Shown here: positions 1 through 8,046 of the stretch, piece after piece | Layout of the letters: the number at the start of each line of letters is the position of its first letter | Position numbering within the stretch: position 1 is the first letter of the stretch | Source: Paenibacillaceae bacterium | GTDB taxonomy: Bacteria > Bacillota > Bacilli > Paenibacillales > Paenibacillaceae | DNA: 64,000 nt | Reading direction: 5' to 3' | Assembly: GCA_004134985.1 (NCBI GenBank) | Contig: REGQ01000064.1 | Location: 310,001-374,000, forward strand | Translations under genes and position numbers: made by a program | The notes under the pieces: generated by a model | Database searches by the model: none | The model's input: the letters and a program-made list of their open reading frames with translations, nothing else | Told to the model about the DNA's origin: nothing

Positions 1-667
1 TCCGGACCGGTTCAGCCGGCAAATCGCCGTTTCGCAAACCATAAATCGCTGTAAGCGGGTTGACTACCGCATTAATGAGTAATTTTTGGTTAATTCTAAT
101 GTTCATCTCATTCGACAATAAAACGTCAATTCCTGCCTTTTTCACGGTATTTAGCAACATTTTTTGCTTTTCTTCATCTTGTTCGTCCGATTCCAGCCAA
201 AGTTGCCCGATTCCGGTATGACTGACCGTGCACATATCATGACGCAGCGCTCCTTCCGTCGTGACCGCGACGCTGAAAGACAAATGCGGCAGCGCAGCGC
301 GCAATGCTTCCATATGTCCGATACCGTTCTGCAAACAGAGCACGGGAGCAGATGCATCCGAAGTTGCCATGATAGCGGCCGCGCGTTGAATAACGTGCAG
401 CATCTCTTCGTCAATATGCTGCTGCTTGACAGCCAGCCATACGGCATCAAACGCGGTGTCGCCGTATGCAAATCCGTCGCTGGCCGGCATCGCCTGCACT
501 GCGATCACGCTGCTGCCGCCCTGCTCCAGCAATGTGATGCCGTCTGACGTCAAGCGCAGCGCTTGTTCTGCCGTTCTCGTCAGCACGAGCACCTGGTTTC
601 CTGCGCGAGCCAGTCTGGCTGCATAGAGCAGCCCGATCGCTCCGCCGCCTATTATACAAAAATTCAT
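1..667 (-). CDS. panE: 2-dehydropantoate 2-reductase, partial (C-terminus beyond window)
   Basis: Ketopantoate reductase of pantothenate/CoA synthesis, which reduces 2-dehydropantoate to pantoate with NADPH in the cytoplasm. Seen: the N-terminus MNFCIIGGGAIGLLYAARLA is a Rossmann fold with the GxGxxG-type dinucleotide loop (GGGAIG). The segment CLQNGIG follows in mid-protein, and NQKLLINAVVNPLTAIYG near the edge is the family's active-site lysine/asparagine region. About 222 codons are present of the roughly 300 usual for the family; the rest lies left of the window. The ATG at 665-667 follows a strong ribosome binding site (AGGAGG just upstream on the minus strand). The leader upstream is an array of hairpin repeats (683-898). 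A more distant family member acting on another 2-oxoacid cannot be excluded. Confidence 0.88.
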   Translation of the reverse strand, partial: MNFCIIGGGAIGLLYAARLARAGNQVLVLTRTAEQALRLTSDGITLLEQGGSSVIAVQAMPASDGFAYGDTAFDAVWLAVKQQHIDEEMLHVIQRAAAIMATSDASAPVLCLQNGIGHMEALRAALPHLSFSVAVTTEGALRHDMCTVSHTGIGQLWLESDEQDEEKQKMLLNTVKKAGIDVLLSNEMNIRINQKLLINAVVNPLTAIYGLRNGDLPAEPVR

Positions 668-682
668 CTTTATCCTCCTAAA

Positions 683-898
683 GTTTTTGCGAAGCAAAAA
701 CTCACTTCGTAAGCATTACTTTGTTTTTGCGAAGCAAAAACTCACTTCGTAAGCATTACTTTGTTTTTTCAAAGCAAAAACTCACTTCGTAAGCATTACT
801 TTGTTTTTGCGAAGCAAAACTTACTTCGTAAGCATTACTTTGTTTTTGCGAAGCAAAACTTACTTCGTAAGCATTACTTTGTTTTTTCAAAGCAAACT
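683..898. repeat. Tandem array of about 5.4 hairpin repeats, 39-40 bp each
   Basis: Units start at 683, 723, 763, 803, 842 and 881, with periods of 40, 40, 40, 39 and 39 bp. Most units contain the perfect inverted repeat GTTTTTGC-GAA-GCAAAAAC or a version one base shorter, then a conserved segment CACTTCGTAAGCATTACTTT. Units 3 and 6 carry a variant first arm (GTTTTTTCAAAGC), so the order is A-A-B then A'-A'-B'. The array ends one base before the panE ribosome binding region, so it lies in that gene's upstream or leader DNA. An open frame runs through it, but the peptide is only the repeat translated. Confidence 0.9.
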
Positions 899-1318
899 CT
901 TGTGCCTAAGCGCCAGTGCCCAGGCGAGCGTCTTCATCCATTAATGACGGCTCAAAGGAACAATTAGCGGTTGATGAATGCGAGCTAGGGGAGGATCCTG
1001 CGCTAACGCTTGCCACAGCTCTTAAATGGCCTCAAATGAGCTTTTTGCAACTCTAACGCTTGTCACAGCGCTTATTCCCCCCATGGACGGCCAAAATCAT
1101 GCGATTTTCTAGAAATAAGGTGGCTCAGTTTCCTTACAATATGTATGAGGCTGAATTTCCCTAAATAGCGCCGCTCATCAGCGTTAGAATTCCGCATGAT
1201 GCGGATTCTGTAACGCCGTCGCGGCGACTACCGTTCTTTTTCCACCCCGCGCTCGTCTCCCCGCGCGGGGCTCGGTCACAAGTCGGCGGTCAAACCTCGT
1301 TATTTATTATGACATAAA
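899..1318. other. Gene-free spacer with short direct repeats and a hairpin
   Basis: No credible coding frame. It holds two diverged direct copies of a motif beginning CTAACGCTTG and continuing TCACAGCGCTTATT or CCACAGCTCTTAAA, at about 1001-1024 and 1053-1076. A strong hairpin lies at 1181-1216, and GC-rich short palindromes lie around 1245-1270. Such short intergenic repeats are common in Paenibacillus genomes (recollection, not checked). Confidence 0.6.
1181..1216. repeat. Long imperfect hairpin
   Basis: GCGTTAGAAT plus CCGCAT on the left pairs with ATGCGG plus ATTC and TAACGC on the right, with one or two unpaired bases. No U-run follows at once on either strand, so it is not a typical terminator. 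Function unknown. Confidence 0.6.
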
Positions 1319-1319
1319 A

Positions 1320-1366
1320 CCGCCCGCAACCGCTCCCTAAATTAGTTAGGGGCGACTACGGGCGGC
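1320..1366 (-). terminator. Rho-independent terminator of rsfA
   Basis: The stem CCGCCCG/CGGGCGG encloses a second stem of CCCTAA/TTAGGG. On the minus strand it is followed by a T-rich run (TTTTATG). It lies about 35 bp beyond the rsfA stop. Confidence 0.75.
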
Positions 1367-1398
1367 AAATATAATGCTGTAGGACTGTTCGAATCCAA

Positions 1399-2055
1399 CT
1401 ATTCGATGCGTTCCAGATTTCCATTCGCGTCCATTTTGAATCTGGATTTGACCTCTTCCTCTTCACTCATGCTAGCAAGCCGTCTGGCGCGATCCATAAT
1501 TTGAATTAAAGTCTTGTAATCATCATTTACGGTACGATAGTCAGTTTGTACATTGTCCACTTCACGCGAGAGCTTCTCATTATTTAAGCGAAGATCGAAC
1601 AATTCCTCATTTTTCTCTTTCAAATCTTTTTCCAGCACTTTAATGTGACGGCTTAAATCATGATACGTAGTTTTCCAGCTGCGCAAAAACCTGATTACGG
1701 CATCAATCGTAATTGATTCTTCGGATACCAAATCGCCTCTAAATTCCTGCCCCGGTTCTCCGACTTCCAGACTGGCTACGGATGATACATGCGTCACCGA
1801 CGCAAGCGAAGACTGTTTTCGCAAATAATTTCGTTTCTGGCGCTGCTGCTTGGAAAGTTGAATCGCTTCTTCATGTCTTTTGCGCACACAACTGTTCCAC
1901 CTGAAACCGCAGGCAGCAGAGGTTCTGCCAATTCGCTCCCCAACCTCCTCGAATGCCGCCAATTGAGTACTACCCTCCCGGATATGCCGCAGCGTTACCT
2001 CCGCCAATATCAAATCATCATCTGGACTCCAAGCATCTTGTCTGACTGCTGTCAT
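1399..2055 (-). CDS. rsfA: RsfA family transcriptional regulator (prespore type)
   Basis: Probable regulator of prespore gene expression; in B. subtilis, RsfA tunes the sigma-F regulon. Seen: an N-terminal Myb/SANT-like DNA-binding region of about 55 residues containing [20 protein letters not shown], then [13 protein letters not shown], which is close to family members. A basic stretch follows, and a C-terminal coiled coil occupies roughly residues 125-195 (many E/K/L heptads, [19 protein letters not shown]). The frame is open 12 codons further upstream, but only the ATG at 2053-2055 has a good ribosome binding site (AGGAGG, about 10 nt before). It gives 218 aa, normal for the family. Single gene with its own terminator at 1320-1366. 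Confidence 0.85.
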   Translation of the reverse strand: MTAVRQDAWSPDDDLILAEVTLRHIREGSTQLAAFEEVGERIGRTSAACGFRWNSCVRKRHEEAIQLSKQQRQKRNYLRKQSSLASVTHVSSVASLEVGEPGQEFRGDLVSEESITIDAVIRFLRSWKTTYHDLSRHIKVLEKDLKEKNEELFDLRLNNEKLSREVDNVQTDYRTVNDDYKTLIQIMDRARRLASMSEEEEVKSRFKMDANGNLERIE

Positions 2056-2328
2056 ACTACCATAACCTCCTAACGTTAAAGGGCGCTTCATTTATCTTTA
2101 TGCCCGTGGTAGAGTTCATAGAATCTATCGATACTAAATTGTATATCCAATTTTTGAACCCCTCATACATGTTTCGTGAGGATTCCGTGCAAACTGAAAT
2201 TGAACTAGCTTATGAACACGCAATCAAAGTTTGCCAATTCGTCAAAGTTTTCAGGTTTACACTGGAATTGCTTGGCGGTATAATGTTGTTTAGAATTGGG
2301 TCGAGTCTGAGGAGAGGGGGATGGAAGC

Positions 2329-2565
2329 ATGGCACGTATGTTTCGCGTACTCGGATTCTGGACATTGGTAATTGCGCTCATGGCATATGCGGGTCACATG
2401 ATCGAGATGTCGATCTTGTTCTTCGCCCAAACTGCAGTGTTCGTCCTGCTGGGATACATGAAATTCTCCGAAAGAACGTATGTTTTGATGTTCTGGGGAT
2501 ATATGGTCATTACGTTTGTCGGCTTTTCGTATTGGTCAGTGTTTAAGATGGGCATGCCCGTCTAA
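2329..2565 (+). CDS. DUF2626 family small membrane protein
   Basis: A 78-residue protein with hydrophobic segments covering most of its length (about residues 8-28, 29-46 and 50-70). The pattern RMFRVLGFW...ILFFAQTAVFVLLGYMKFSERTY fits the DUF2626 family found in Bacilli, whose role is unknown. A purine-rich ribosome binding site (GAGGAGAGGGGG) precedes the ATG at 2329. It is the only plus-strand gene between rsfA and the terminator at 2645-2701. The overlapping longer frame from 2100 has no ribosome binding site and no family likeness. Confidence 0.8.
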   Translation: MARMFRVLGFWTLVIALMAYAGHMIEMSILFFAQTAVFVLLGYMKFSERTYVLMFWGYMVITFVGFSYWSVFKMGMPV

Positions 2566-2644
2566 ATTCAGCCGTTACGAAATGATGGATCCTGCGTACG
2601 AAGCAGCCAGCTGTTAACCATGTCTGCTTTAACAACAAGCTTAT

Positions 2645-2701
2645 GTAAGTCATACAAAAAACCGCCAAGGCGTCTGCCTGGCGGTTTTTTGTATGACTTC
2701 A
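2645..2701. terminator. Bidirectional terminator, long near-perfect palindrome
   Basis: AAGTCATACAAAAAACCGCC on the left is mirrored by GGCGGTTTTTTGTATGACTT on the right around a small loop. T-runs flank the GC core on both strands. It separates the convergent DUF2626 gene and the MidA-like gene. Confidence 0.85.
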
Positions 2702-2779
2702 TATCCAGTGATGCGTGCTTCGTAGGCTGCCAGTAACAGCACCGTCCGCTTTGCATGCGGCACAGCGCACATGACAGAA

Positions 2780-3913
2780 TCAACGATCCCGCTTTGCCAG
2801 AGTCAATACTTTAAATGTCTCGCTCATCCCGCCGAGCAGCAGCTCGCGAATTGAACGATTTCGTCTGGCAGCGCCAGAGAAGGGATCGGTGGCTTCGTGA
2901 TCGGCAAGCTCCGTCATAATCCCTTGCTTTAGTAAGAACTGTTGCTGCGAACCATAGAATAACGTCTCCATGTCTAGCTTCCCTGCCTGATGAAGCAGCG
3001 AACTGAAATTAACATGTGCGGTCAAATCTTCTTCGCCGGGATGGCGAAACGGGTTGTCATGTGTCCGATGCCCGCTATAGCACAACAGGGTACCCTTCAT
3101 GCGGTGAGGGGCCGTTAATTCATCCGCAGTGTCCCCGTAATCAATCAGAATCATCCAGCCAGCCCCGATCTGCCTGCTTGCTGCTGCCAGCCATTGGCAT
3201 GCAGCAAGGTTTACCTCCGTCTCCTGGCCTTCCAGCAGTCTGATTTCAGACTGTTCCAGCGACGCTGCCACGGCAAGCGAATTAAACGGCATATAACAAT
3301 AACAGAAGCCTGCTTGCCTGTCTGATGCCACGCCAAGCTCCCATAATCGCCCTCCCTGACACACTACGCGATGGACAGGGAAAGCATCCAGCAGTTCATT
3401 TGCGATGACCAGCGCCTTGTCCCAGCGGCAGGACAGCGCCTCCACAGAGGACAAGCAGTTCACCGTGATGGAGCCGGCAGCGGCAGACAACCGATTTTGT
3501 GCAGCGGCTACGTGCTCAGGGTTATCTTCGATAAACCAATATTTCAGCTGCGCCGCCCATTCCGGCTGCGAAGAATTCCATCTGTCCAACAGTTGCCCAG
3601 CCAACTCGCCGGTACCGCCGCCCCATTCAATAATGTCATGGCATCCTTCCATGACCCCAGCCAACGAGAAGGCATAGTCCGCCGTCATCTCCCCCATAAC
3701 CGAGCCTATCCCTGAACTGGTATAGAAATCCCCCTTCTTGCCGATTCTCACTTTACCACTTTTATAGTAGCCTGCTTGTTCATCATACAAACAATGATTC
3801 ATATACTCATTAAACGGGATGCAGCGAACCATGCTGTCGCTATCATGCACATTCAGCCAGCCCATCCACTGCGAGCTTTCAATCGATCGGTGCAATTGGT
3901 CGCTTAGCCGCAT
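2780..3913 (-). CDS. MidA-like class I SAM-dependent methyltransferase (COG1565)
   Basis: Protein methyltransferase of the MidA/NDUFAF7 family; the bacterial substrate is not known. Seen: the family start FNEYMNHCLYDEQAGYYKSG, the GDFYTSS motif, and the SAM-binding stretch DIIEWGGGTGELAGQLLD, followed by LIDYGDTADELTAPHRMKGTL as in other members. The frame is open to 4234, but that part overlaps the divergent gene at 4017. I therefore start at the ATG at 3911-3913, giving 377 aa, close to family length; its ribosome binding site is weak (GGAAGGGCTGG). Monocistronic, ending against the palindromic terminator. Confidence 0.8.
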   Translation of the reverse strand: MRLSDQLHRSIESSQWMGWLNVHDSDSMVRCIPFNEYMNHCLYDEQAGYYKSGKVRIGKKGDFYTSSGIGSVMGEMTADYAFSLAGVMEGCHDIIEWGGGTGELAGQLLDRWNSSQPEWAAQLKYWFIEDNPEHVAAAQNRLSAAAGSITVNCLSSVEALSCRWDKALVIANELLDAFPVHRVVCQGGRLWELGVASDRQAGFCYCYMPFNSLAVAASLEQSEIRLLEGQETEVNLAACQWLAAASRQIGAGWMILIDYGDTADELTAPHRMKGTLLCYSGHRTHDNPFRHPGEEDLTAHVNFSSLLHQAGKLDMETLFYGSQQQFLLKQGIMTELADHEATDPFSGAARRNRSIRELLLGGMSETFKVLTLAKRDR

Positions 3914-3931
3914 TAAATTACCAGCCCTTCC

Positions 3932-3960
3932 AAGACAAAATGAGTGCATGGAGATATAAT
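3932..3960 (+). promoter_or_regulatory. Candidate sigma-A promoter for the coiled-coil gene
   Basis: AAGACA (3932-3937), a 17-bp spacer, then a perfect TATAAT (3955-3960), 57 bp before the ATG at 4017. Only the -10 is strong. Confidence 0.45.
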
Positions 3961-4016
3961 ATAGAGATATGACGCATAGATTAATCCCGTCACATTGACA
4001 AAGGAGGGCAACCCTG

Positions 4017-5099
4017 ATGCTGAGAATAGCCCGTAGCCCAGCTCTCTGGCTTGCGCTCTTGTGCACCGTCTGGCTGCTCGGATCAACCGTCTCGCAGGCG
4101 GAACCTTCGGATGAGGAAACTCGCAAGCTGCTTGAGAAAAGTCTGTCTGTTATTGAAATCGATAAAGAGATTGAACGGGTGTCCAGAGAAAAGGACGAAC
4201 TGGCGCAGCAAATCGGGCAGCTGGAACTAGACATCGAAAATAAGGAAAGCGCAGTTGCCGACCATCAGGAAGCCGCCGGGCGCGTCTTGCGCGCCTACTA
4301 TATGGGAGAGCGGGATTCCTTGCTGACCGCGCTTCTGTCTGCTGACAACTTGAACAGCCTGTTGTCCATGCTAGATTATTTCGGCCTCATCTTCTCCCAT
4401 GACCGGGATGTTCTCAACAAATACAAGACCGAGTATCAGCAGCTTACAAGCAGTCGCAATAGCGTTGTGCAGCAGCGCCAGCGTCTTGATCAAGTCGGGA
4501 ACAATCTGATCGCTCAGCGGGCACGCCTTGTCGCCTTGCAGCAGGATATTGACAGCAATATGAGCAAGCGCAACGATAGCGAGCGTATGCAATTGCTGAT
4601 TGATGAAATGTCGAATTTCTGGGAGAATGTCGGCCTTTATGAAGTCAGGCATTATTTCGGCGCATTGGCCGATGCCATGCAACAATTGCCCGGCTGGCTC
4701 AAAAACAATCCATCGCTGGCGCAGTTCAAGGGACTGGAATATAACATTACCATTCCTGAAGAAGCGCTTAATGAGTTTTTGCGGGAGCAAAATGAGCTTT
4801 TTAACAACTTCTCATTCGTATTCGGAGATGGAGAAGTTGCGGTGCAAGGCAAACGCGATGGTCTAGAGATTGCGATTACAGGGCGCTACGTATTAGAAAA
4901 TGATCCGGTGAATGCCATTCGCTTCCACGTGGGTGAACTTGTTTTCAATGGGCTGACACTGCCAGATACGACAAAGAAGGCACTGGAGGAAGAGTTTGAT
5001 CTCGGCTTTTATCCTAAAAACCTCATCTCCTTTATCCAGGCCAAATCGGTCAATATTGCCGATGGCAAGCTAACCGTCAAGTTAAAGCTCGAATTGTGA
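4017..5099 (+). CDS. Secreted coiled-coil protein with CwlO/PcsB-like N-terminal domain
   Basis: A 360-aa exported protein. Residues 1-29 form a signal peptide (hydrophobic LWLALLCTVWLLGSTVSQAE). Residues about 35-190 form a two-part coiled coil with the segment RVLRAYYMGERDSLLTALLSADNLNSLLSMLDYF. This resembles the N-terminal regulatory coil of CwlO/PcsB-type murein hydrolases and EnvC. The C-terminal half (about 215-360) has no NlpC/P60 or LytM catalytic motif; I do not recognise it, though its regular pattern (RDGLEIAITGRYVL, VNIADGKLTVKLKLEL) suggests a beta-rich lipid- or ligand-binding fold. The ribosome binding site AAAGGAGGG precedes the ATG. An envelope role, perhaps scaffold or activator of a hydrolase, is inference. 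Confidence 0.7.
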   Translation: MLRIARSPALWLALLCTVWLLGSTVSQAEPSDEETRKLLEKSLSVIEIDKEIERVSREKDELAQQIGQLELDIENKESAVADHQEAAGRVLRAYYMGERDSLLTALLSADNLNSLLSMLDYFGLIFSHDRDVLNKYKTEYQQLTSSRNSVVQQRQRLDQVGNNLIAQRARLVALQQDIDSNMSKRNDSERMQLLIDEMSNFWENVGLYEVRHYFGALADAMQQLPGWLKNNPSLAQFKGLEYNITIPEEALNEFLREQNELFNNFSFVFGDGEVAVQGKRDGLEIAITGRYVLENDPVNAIRFHVGELVFNGLTLPDTTKKALEEEFDLGFYPKNLISFIQAKSVNIADGKLTVKLKLEL

Positions 5100-5105
5100 T
5101 GAACA

Positions 5106-5146
5106 GAAGCGCGAGATGTCCTCTAACGAGGCATCCGCGCTTCTTT
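5106..5146 (+). terminator. Rho-independent terminator
   Basis: GAAGCGCG...CGCGCTTC with an inner GATG-CCTC/GAGG-CATC stem, then TTTC on the plus strand. It follows the stop at 5099 and may also serve the convergent gene. Confidence 0.75.
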
Positions 5147-6426
5147 CATGTCGCTTCATTCCAAGCGCGTACAAATGCTTCGCGTTCGATCTCTCCAGCG
5201 CGCCATTGACGCCATAAAGCGGAGTAATGATTATAACGGGTAAACCACTCCGGGTTGAACTTCCATTCCGGCTCTGCATTAAACCGTTCCAACAGCCAGC
5301 TGGGAGCCTGCTCGGCGTTCAAACCATAGGGAGTGGCCCCATAAAGTGATTGCAGCACAGGCAGCTTGCCAAACGCCTCATAAAACCGCTGCTGATTGTC
5401 AGGTGCAGTCACCGTCTCGATCCATGCCCTCGCCTCTTCCTCTGCTTTCGTATGGGATGAAATGACGAAGCTGCGGCCAGCGTGCCATACCGGCTTGTCC
5501 AGCGTCTCGCTAATCTGCACCGCGTCTTTCAACTGCTTCATCATCGGCCGAAGCTTCGACCAAGGGACAACCGCAGACAAGAGAAATCCCTGGGAAAGAT
5601 CACGCTCAAGCCTGCCTTTATCCTGCTCCTCGCCCCAAGCGCTAATGAGATCAGCGGAACTGTCAATATAAGCAAGCCGCTTCTGGGAATCTGCTGACAA
5701 AGGTCCAAGCTCCAACGGATCTTCAGGCAGGCCGTTCATGGCTGACAACCACACCATCAGTTGCCGCGCATCCCCGCCCTCAAGATTTACCCATCTCATC
5801 TGTTCAAACAGCGCTGGCTCACGCTCCCCGAGGGCTTCAATCAGTTCGCTGAATTCAACCCATCGTTCCGGCGGTTTCTCATAACCGGCTTTTTGCAGCA
5901 GCATATCGCTCCAGACCACGACCAGCGGGTCTGCATCCTTCGGCACACCCCATAGATACCCGTTCCACTTTAGAGGCTGCAGGAGTCCTTTCATTTGATC
6001 TGCGATGGAGCCTGCGGCAAATACCGCATCCGTCGGCTTCAAATAGCCGCGGGAAGCGAAGCGGCTCACCCACATGTTGTCCATGAGAACAATATCCGAC
6101 AAGTCTCCCAGCCCGGCCTGCCGCTCCATTTCATGGTAAGCATCCACAGACGGCATGTTATGAATTGTTACCGTAATTTGCGGATGCTCCTCCACAAACC
6201 GCTGGCTGGCCTGTTCAAGCGCAGTCAGCTCTTTGGGATCTACGGAAACGGTTACATGCAAGGTTTGGGGCAGAGTGTCCCCATCGATCTGCTGTTCAGG
6301 CAGCGGGACAAACGTCATTTCACCAGGACGCCGTACTTCTATGCCCGGCCAGCGAAAGACAGGATATAGCACAGCAATAATAAATATTAAAAAGCCGAGC
6401 AGCAGTACATACTTCCTGCGGGACAC
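5146..6426 (-). CDS. Extracellular solute-binding protein (ABC family 1 type)
   Basis: A 426-aa periplasmic-type binding protein of the family that usually delivers sugars or oligosaccharides to an ABC importer. Seen: an N-terminal membrane segment (YVLLLGFLIFIIAVLYPVF) with no lipobox cysteine, so it is probably an uncleaved anchor or signal peptide. Then the family pattern ASQRFVEEHPQITVTI, DIVLMDNMWVSRFASRGYLKPTD, LKWNGYLWGVPKDADPLVVVWSDMLL, and a C-terminal helical lobe. The start is GTG at 6424-6426 with GGAAAGGAAG upstream. No permease or ATPase gene is next to it, so its partner must be encoded elsewhere or it works as a sensor. Ligand unknown. Confidence 0.8.
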   Translation of the reverse strand: MSRRKYVLLLGFLIFIIAVLYPVFRWPGIEVRRPGEMTFVPLPEQQIDGDTLPQTLHVTVSVDPKELTALEQASQRFVEEHPQITVTIHNMPSVDAYHEMERQAGLGDLSDIVLMDNMWVSRFASRGYLKPTDAVFAAGSIADQMKGLLQPLKWNGYLWGVPKDADPLVVVWSDMLLQKAGYEKPPERWVEFSELIEALGEREPALFEQMRWVNLEGGDARQLMVWLSAMNGLPEDPLELGPLSADSQKRLAYIDSSADLISAWGEEQDKGRLERDLSQGFLLSAVVPWSKLRPMMKQLKDAVQISETLDKPVWHAGRSFVISSHTKAEEEARAWIETVTAPDNQQRFYEAFGKLPVLQSLYGATPYGLNAEQAPSWLLERFNAEPEWKFNPEWFTRYNHYSALWRQWRAGEIEREAFVRAWNEAT

Positions 6427-6520
6427 GGAAATCTTCCTTTCCGAACCATATTCATTAAGTAACTACCATTAGCTTCTATATTAGCAATAATATCTTTTTT
6501 TGTCGCGTGAACTTTTAAAA

Positions 6521-6560
6521 AAAACAACCAGCCGCTTGCATTTCGCAGACGACTGGTTGT
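6521..6560 (-). terminator. Rho-independent terminator of the PIN-PhoH gene
   Basis: ACAACCAG pairs with CTGGTTGT. On the minus strand the stem is followed by a run of eight T. Confidence 0.8.
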
Positions 6561-6591
6561 AAGTTGTCTATTCTGGTATTTCCCTGGTCGT

Positions 6592-7923
6592 CTAGAGCAA
6601 ATCGGCAGCCAGCTGCGCAAGACGAGAACGCTCACCTTTTTCAAGTGTCATATGGCCGCTGATCTGCTCCTGCTTGAACCGCTCCACAATGGTGGTAAGT
6701 CCATTGCTAATCGTATCAAGATAGGGGTGATCGATTTGTTCGGGATCTCCCATCAGTACAATTTTGCTGCCCTCCCCTGCCCGGGAAACAATCGTCTTTA
6801 CCTCGTGCTTGGATAAATTTTGTGCTTCATCAATAATGATGAATTGGCCCGGAATCGATCTGCCGCGGATATAGGTGAGCGCCTCTACCTGAATGCTCCC
6901 CATCCCCATTAATATTTTGTCGATATCGCCCGCTTTTTTGGTATCAAACAAATATTCGAGATTATCATAAATAGGCTGCATCCATGGACGAAGCTTCTCT
7001 TCTTTCTCACCGGGGAGATAGCCGATGTCTTTGCCCATCGGGACGACGGGTCTGGCAATCAGCAGTTTTTTGTATTTATGCTCATCCTCGACTTTCATCA
7101 ACCCGGCCGCAAGAGCCAGCAGTGTCTTGCCTGTACCTGCCTTCCCTGACAAGGTCACCAGTGGAATATCATCATTAAGCAGCAATTCGAGCGCCATGCG
7201 CTGCTGTGCATTCCGTGCGGTTATGCCCCATATTGGATCATTGCTTAAATACAGCGGCTCCAGACGCGTGCCGTCTTGGGAAACCTTCAATAACGCAGAC
7301 TTGCTCGTACCGAGCTCATCACGAAGAATAATAAACTCATTGGGATGAATCGGCTGAGTTAAATTCAATGATTTCAACGTCAGGAAGCGATACGTGTAAA
7401 ACTCGTCAACGACAGAAGGGTGAACATGGACAGTAGAGTAACCTGTATAAATATCCGACACGTCCACCGAACGGTCAGACTGGTAGTCCTCTGCTTGCAA
7501 GCCGAGCACATCTGCCTTGACCCGAACAAGCACATCCTTGCTTACGATAACAACGCTGCGCGGATTTTCCGCATTCTCCTCTTCAAGATGATAATTAAGC
7601 GCTACAGCAAGAATCCGATTATCATTCGACATGTCTCCGAACATTTCCTGCACCCGGACGAAGCTGCGGTGATTCAGCTCCACCTTCAACTTGCCTCCGC
7701 TGCGGAGTATGATGCCTTCATCCAGATGTCCCTGCTGACGCAAGCTGTCCAGCAAGCGTGAAACTGAACGTGCATTTCTTCCTAATTCATCGGCCAGCCG
7801 CTTCTTGGAATCAATCTCTTCCAGAACGACCGCCGGAATAATGACCTCATTGTCAGCAAACGAATAAACTGCCTGGGGATCATGAAGCAGCACATTGGTA
7901 TCCAGCACGATAATTTTATTCAT
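6592..7923 (-). CDS. PIN domain - PhoH family ATPase/RNase (YlaK-like)
   Basis: Fusion of an N-terminal PIN ribonuclease domain and a C-terminal PhoH ATPase, the PhoH2 arrangement, thought to unwind and cut RNA. Seen: PIN start IIVLDTNVLLHDPQAVYSF with the catalytic Asp, then VVLEEIDSKK; Walker A SGKAGTGKTLLALAAG; Walker B FIIIDEAQNL; and the PhoH segment VLMGDPEQIDHPYLD. The ATG at 7921-7923 with GGGAGGG upstream gives 443 aa, as usual. The frame is open 16 codons upstream without a ribosome binding site. It matches B. subtilis YlaK in sequence and neighbourhood, being next to YlaJ-, YlaL- and YlaH-like genes and typA. Divergent from the lipoprotein gene at 8047. Confidence 0.9.
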   Translation of the reverse strand: MNKIIVLDTNVLLHDPQAVYSFADNEVIIPAVVLEEIDSKKRLADELGRNARSVSRLLDSLRQQGHLDEGIILRSGGKLKVELNHRSFVRVQEMFGDMSNDNRILAVALNYHLEEENAENPRSVVIVSKDVLVRVKADVLGLQAEDYQSDRSVDVSDIYTGYSTVHVHPSVVDEFYTYRFLTLKSLNLTQPIHPNEFIILRDELGTSKSALLKVSQDGTRLEPLYLSNDPIWGITARNAQQRMALELLLNDDIPLVTLSGKAGTGKTLLALAAGLMKVEDEHKYKKLLIARPVVPMGKDIGYLPGEKEEKLRPWMQPIYDNLEYLFDTKKAGDIDKILMGMGSIQVEALTYIRGRSIPGQFIIIDEAQNLSKHEVKTIVSRAGEGSKIVLMGDPEQIDHPYLDTISNGLTTIVERFKQEQISGHMTLEKGERSRLAQLAADLL

Positions 7924-8046
7924 CTCGAACCCTCCCTGACGCAATAAAATTAGGAAAAGAAACGAAAGCATACATAGCTTGATTTCATTGCGGACAAACT
8001 AGGCTTGACAATAGAAAACGTGCTATAAAGGGAAAGGTCGGATATC

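Noticed and set aside
761-967. Plus-strand frame of 68 codons
   Set aside because: It only translates the tandem repeat (LRKHYFVF units); no ribosome binding site.
2100-2546. Plus-strand frame of 148 codons overlapping the DUF2626 gene
   Set aside because: No ribosome binding site or family likeness; the DUF2626 frame has both.
3914-4234. N-terminal extension of the MidA-like gene
   Set aside because: It would overlap the start of the divergent secreted protein gene; Ser-rich shadow sequence.
8005-8029. TTGACA and TATAAA before the YlaJ-like lipoprotein gene
   Set aside because: Spacer is only 13 bp, too short for a sigma-A promoter.
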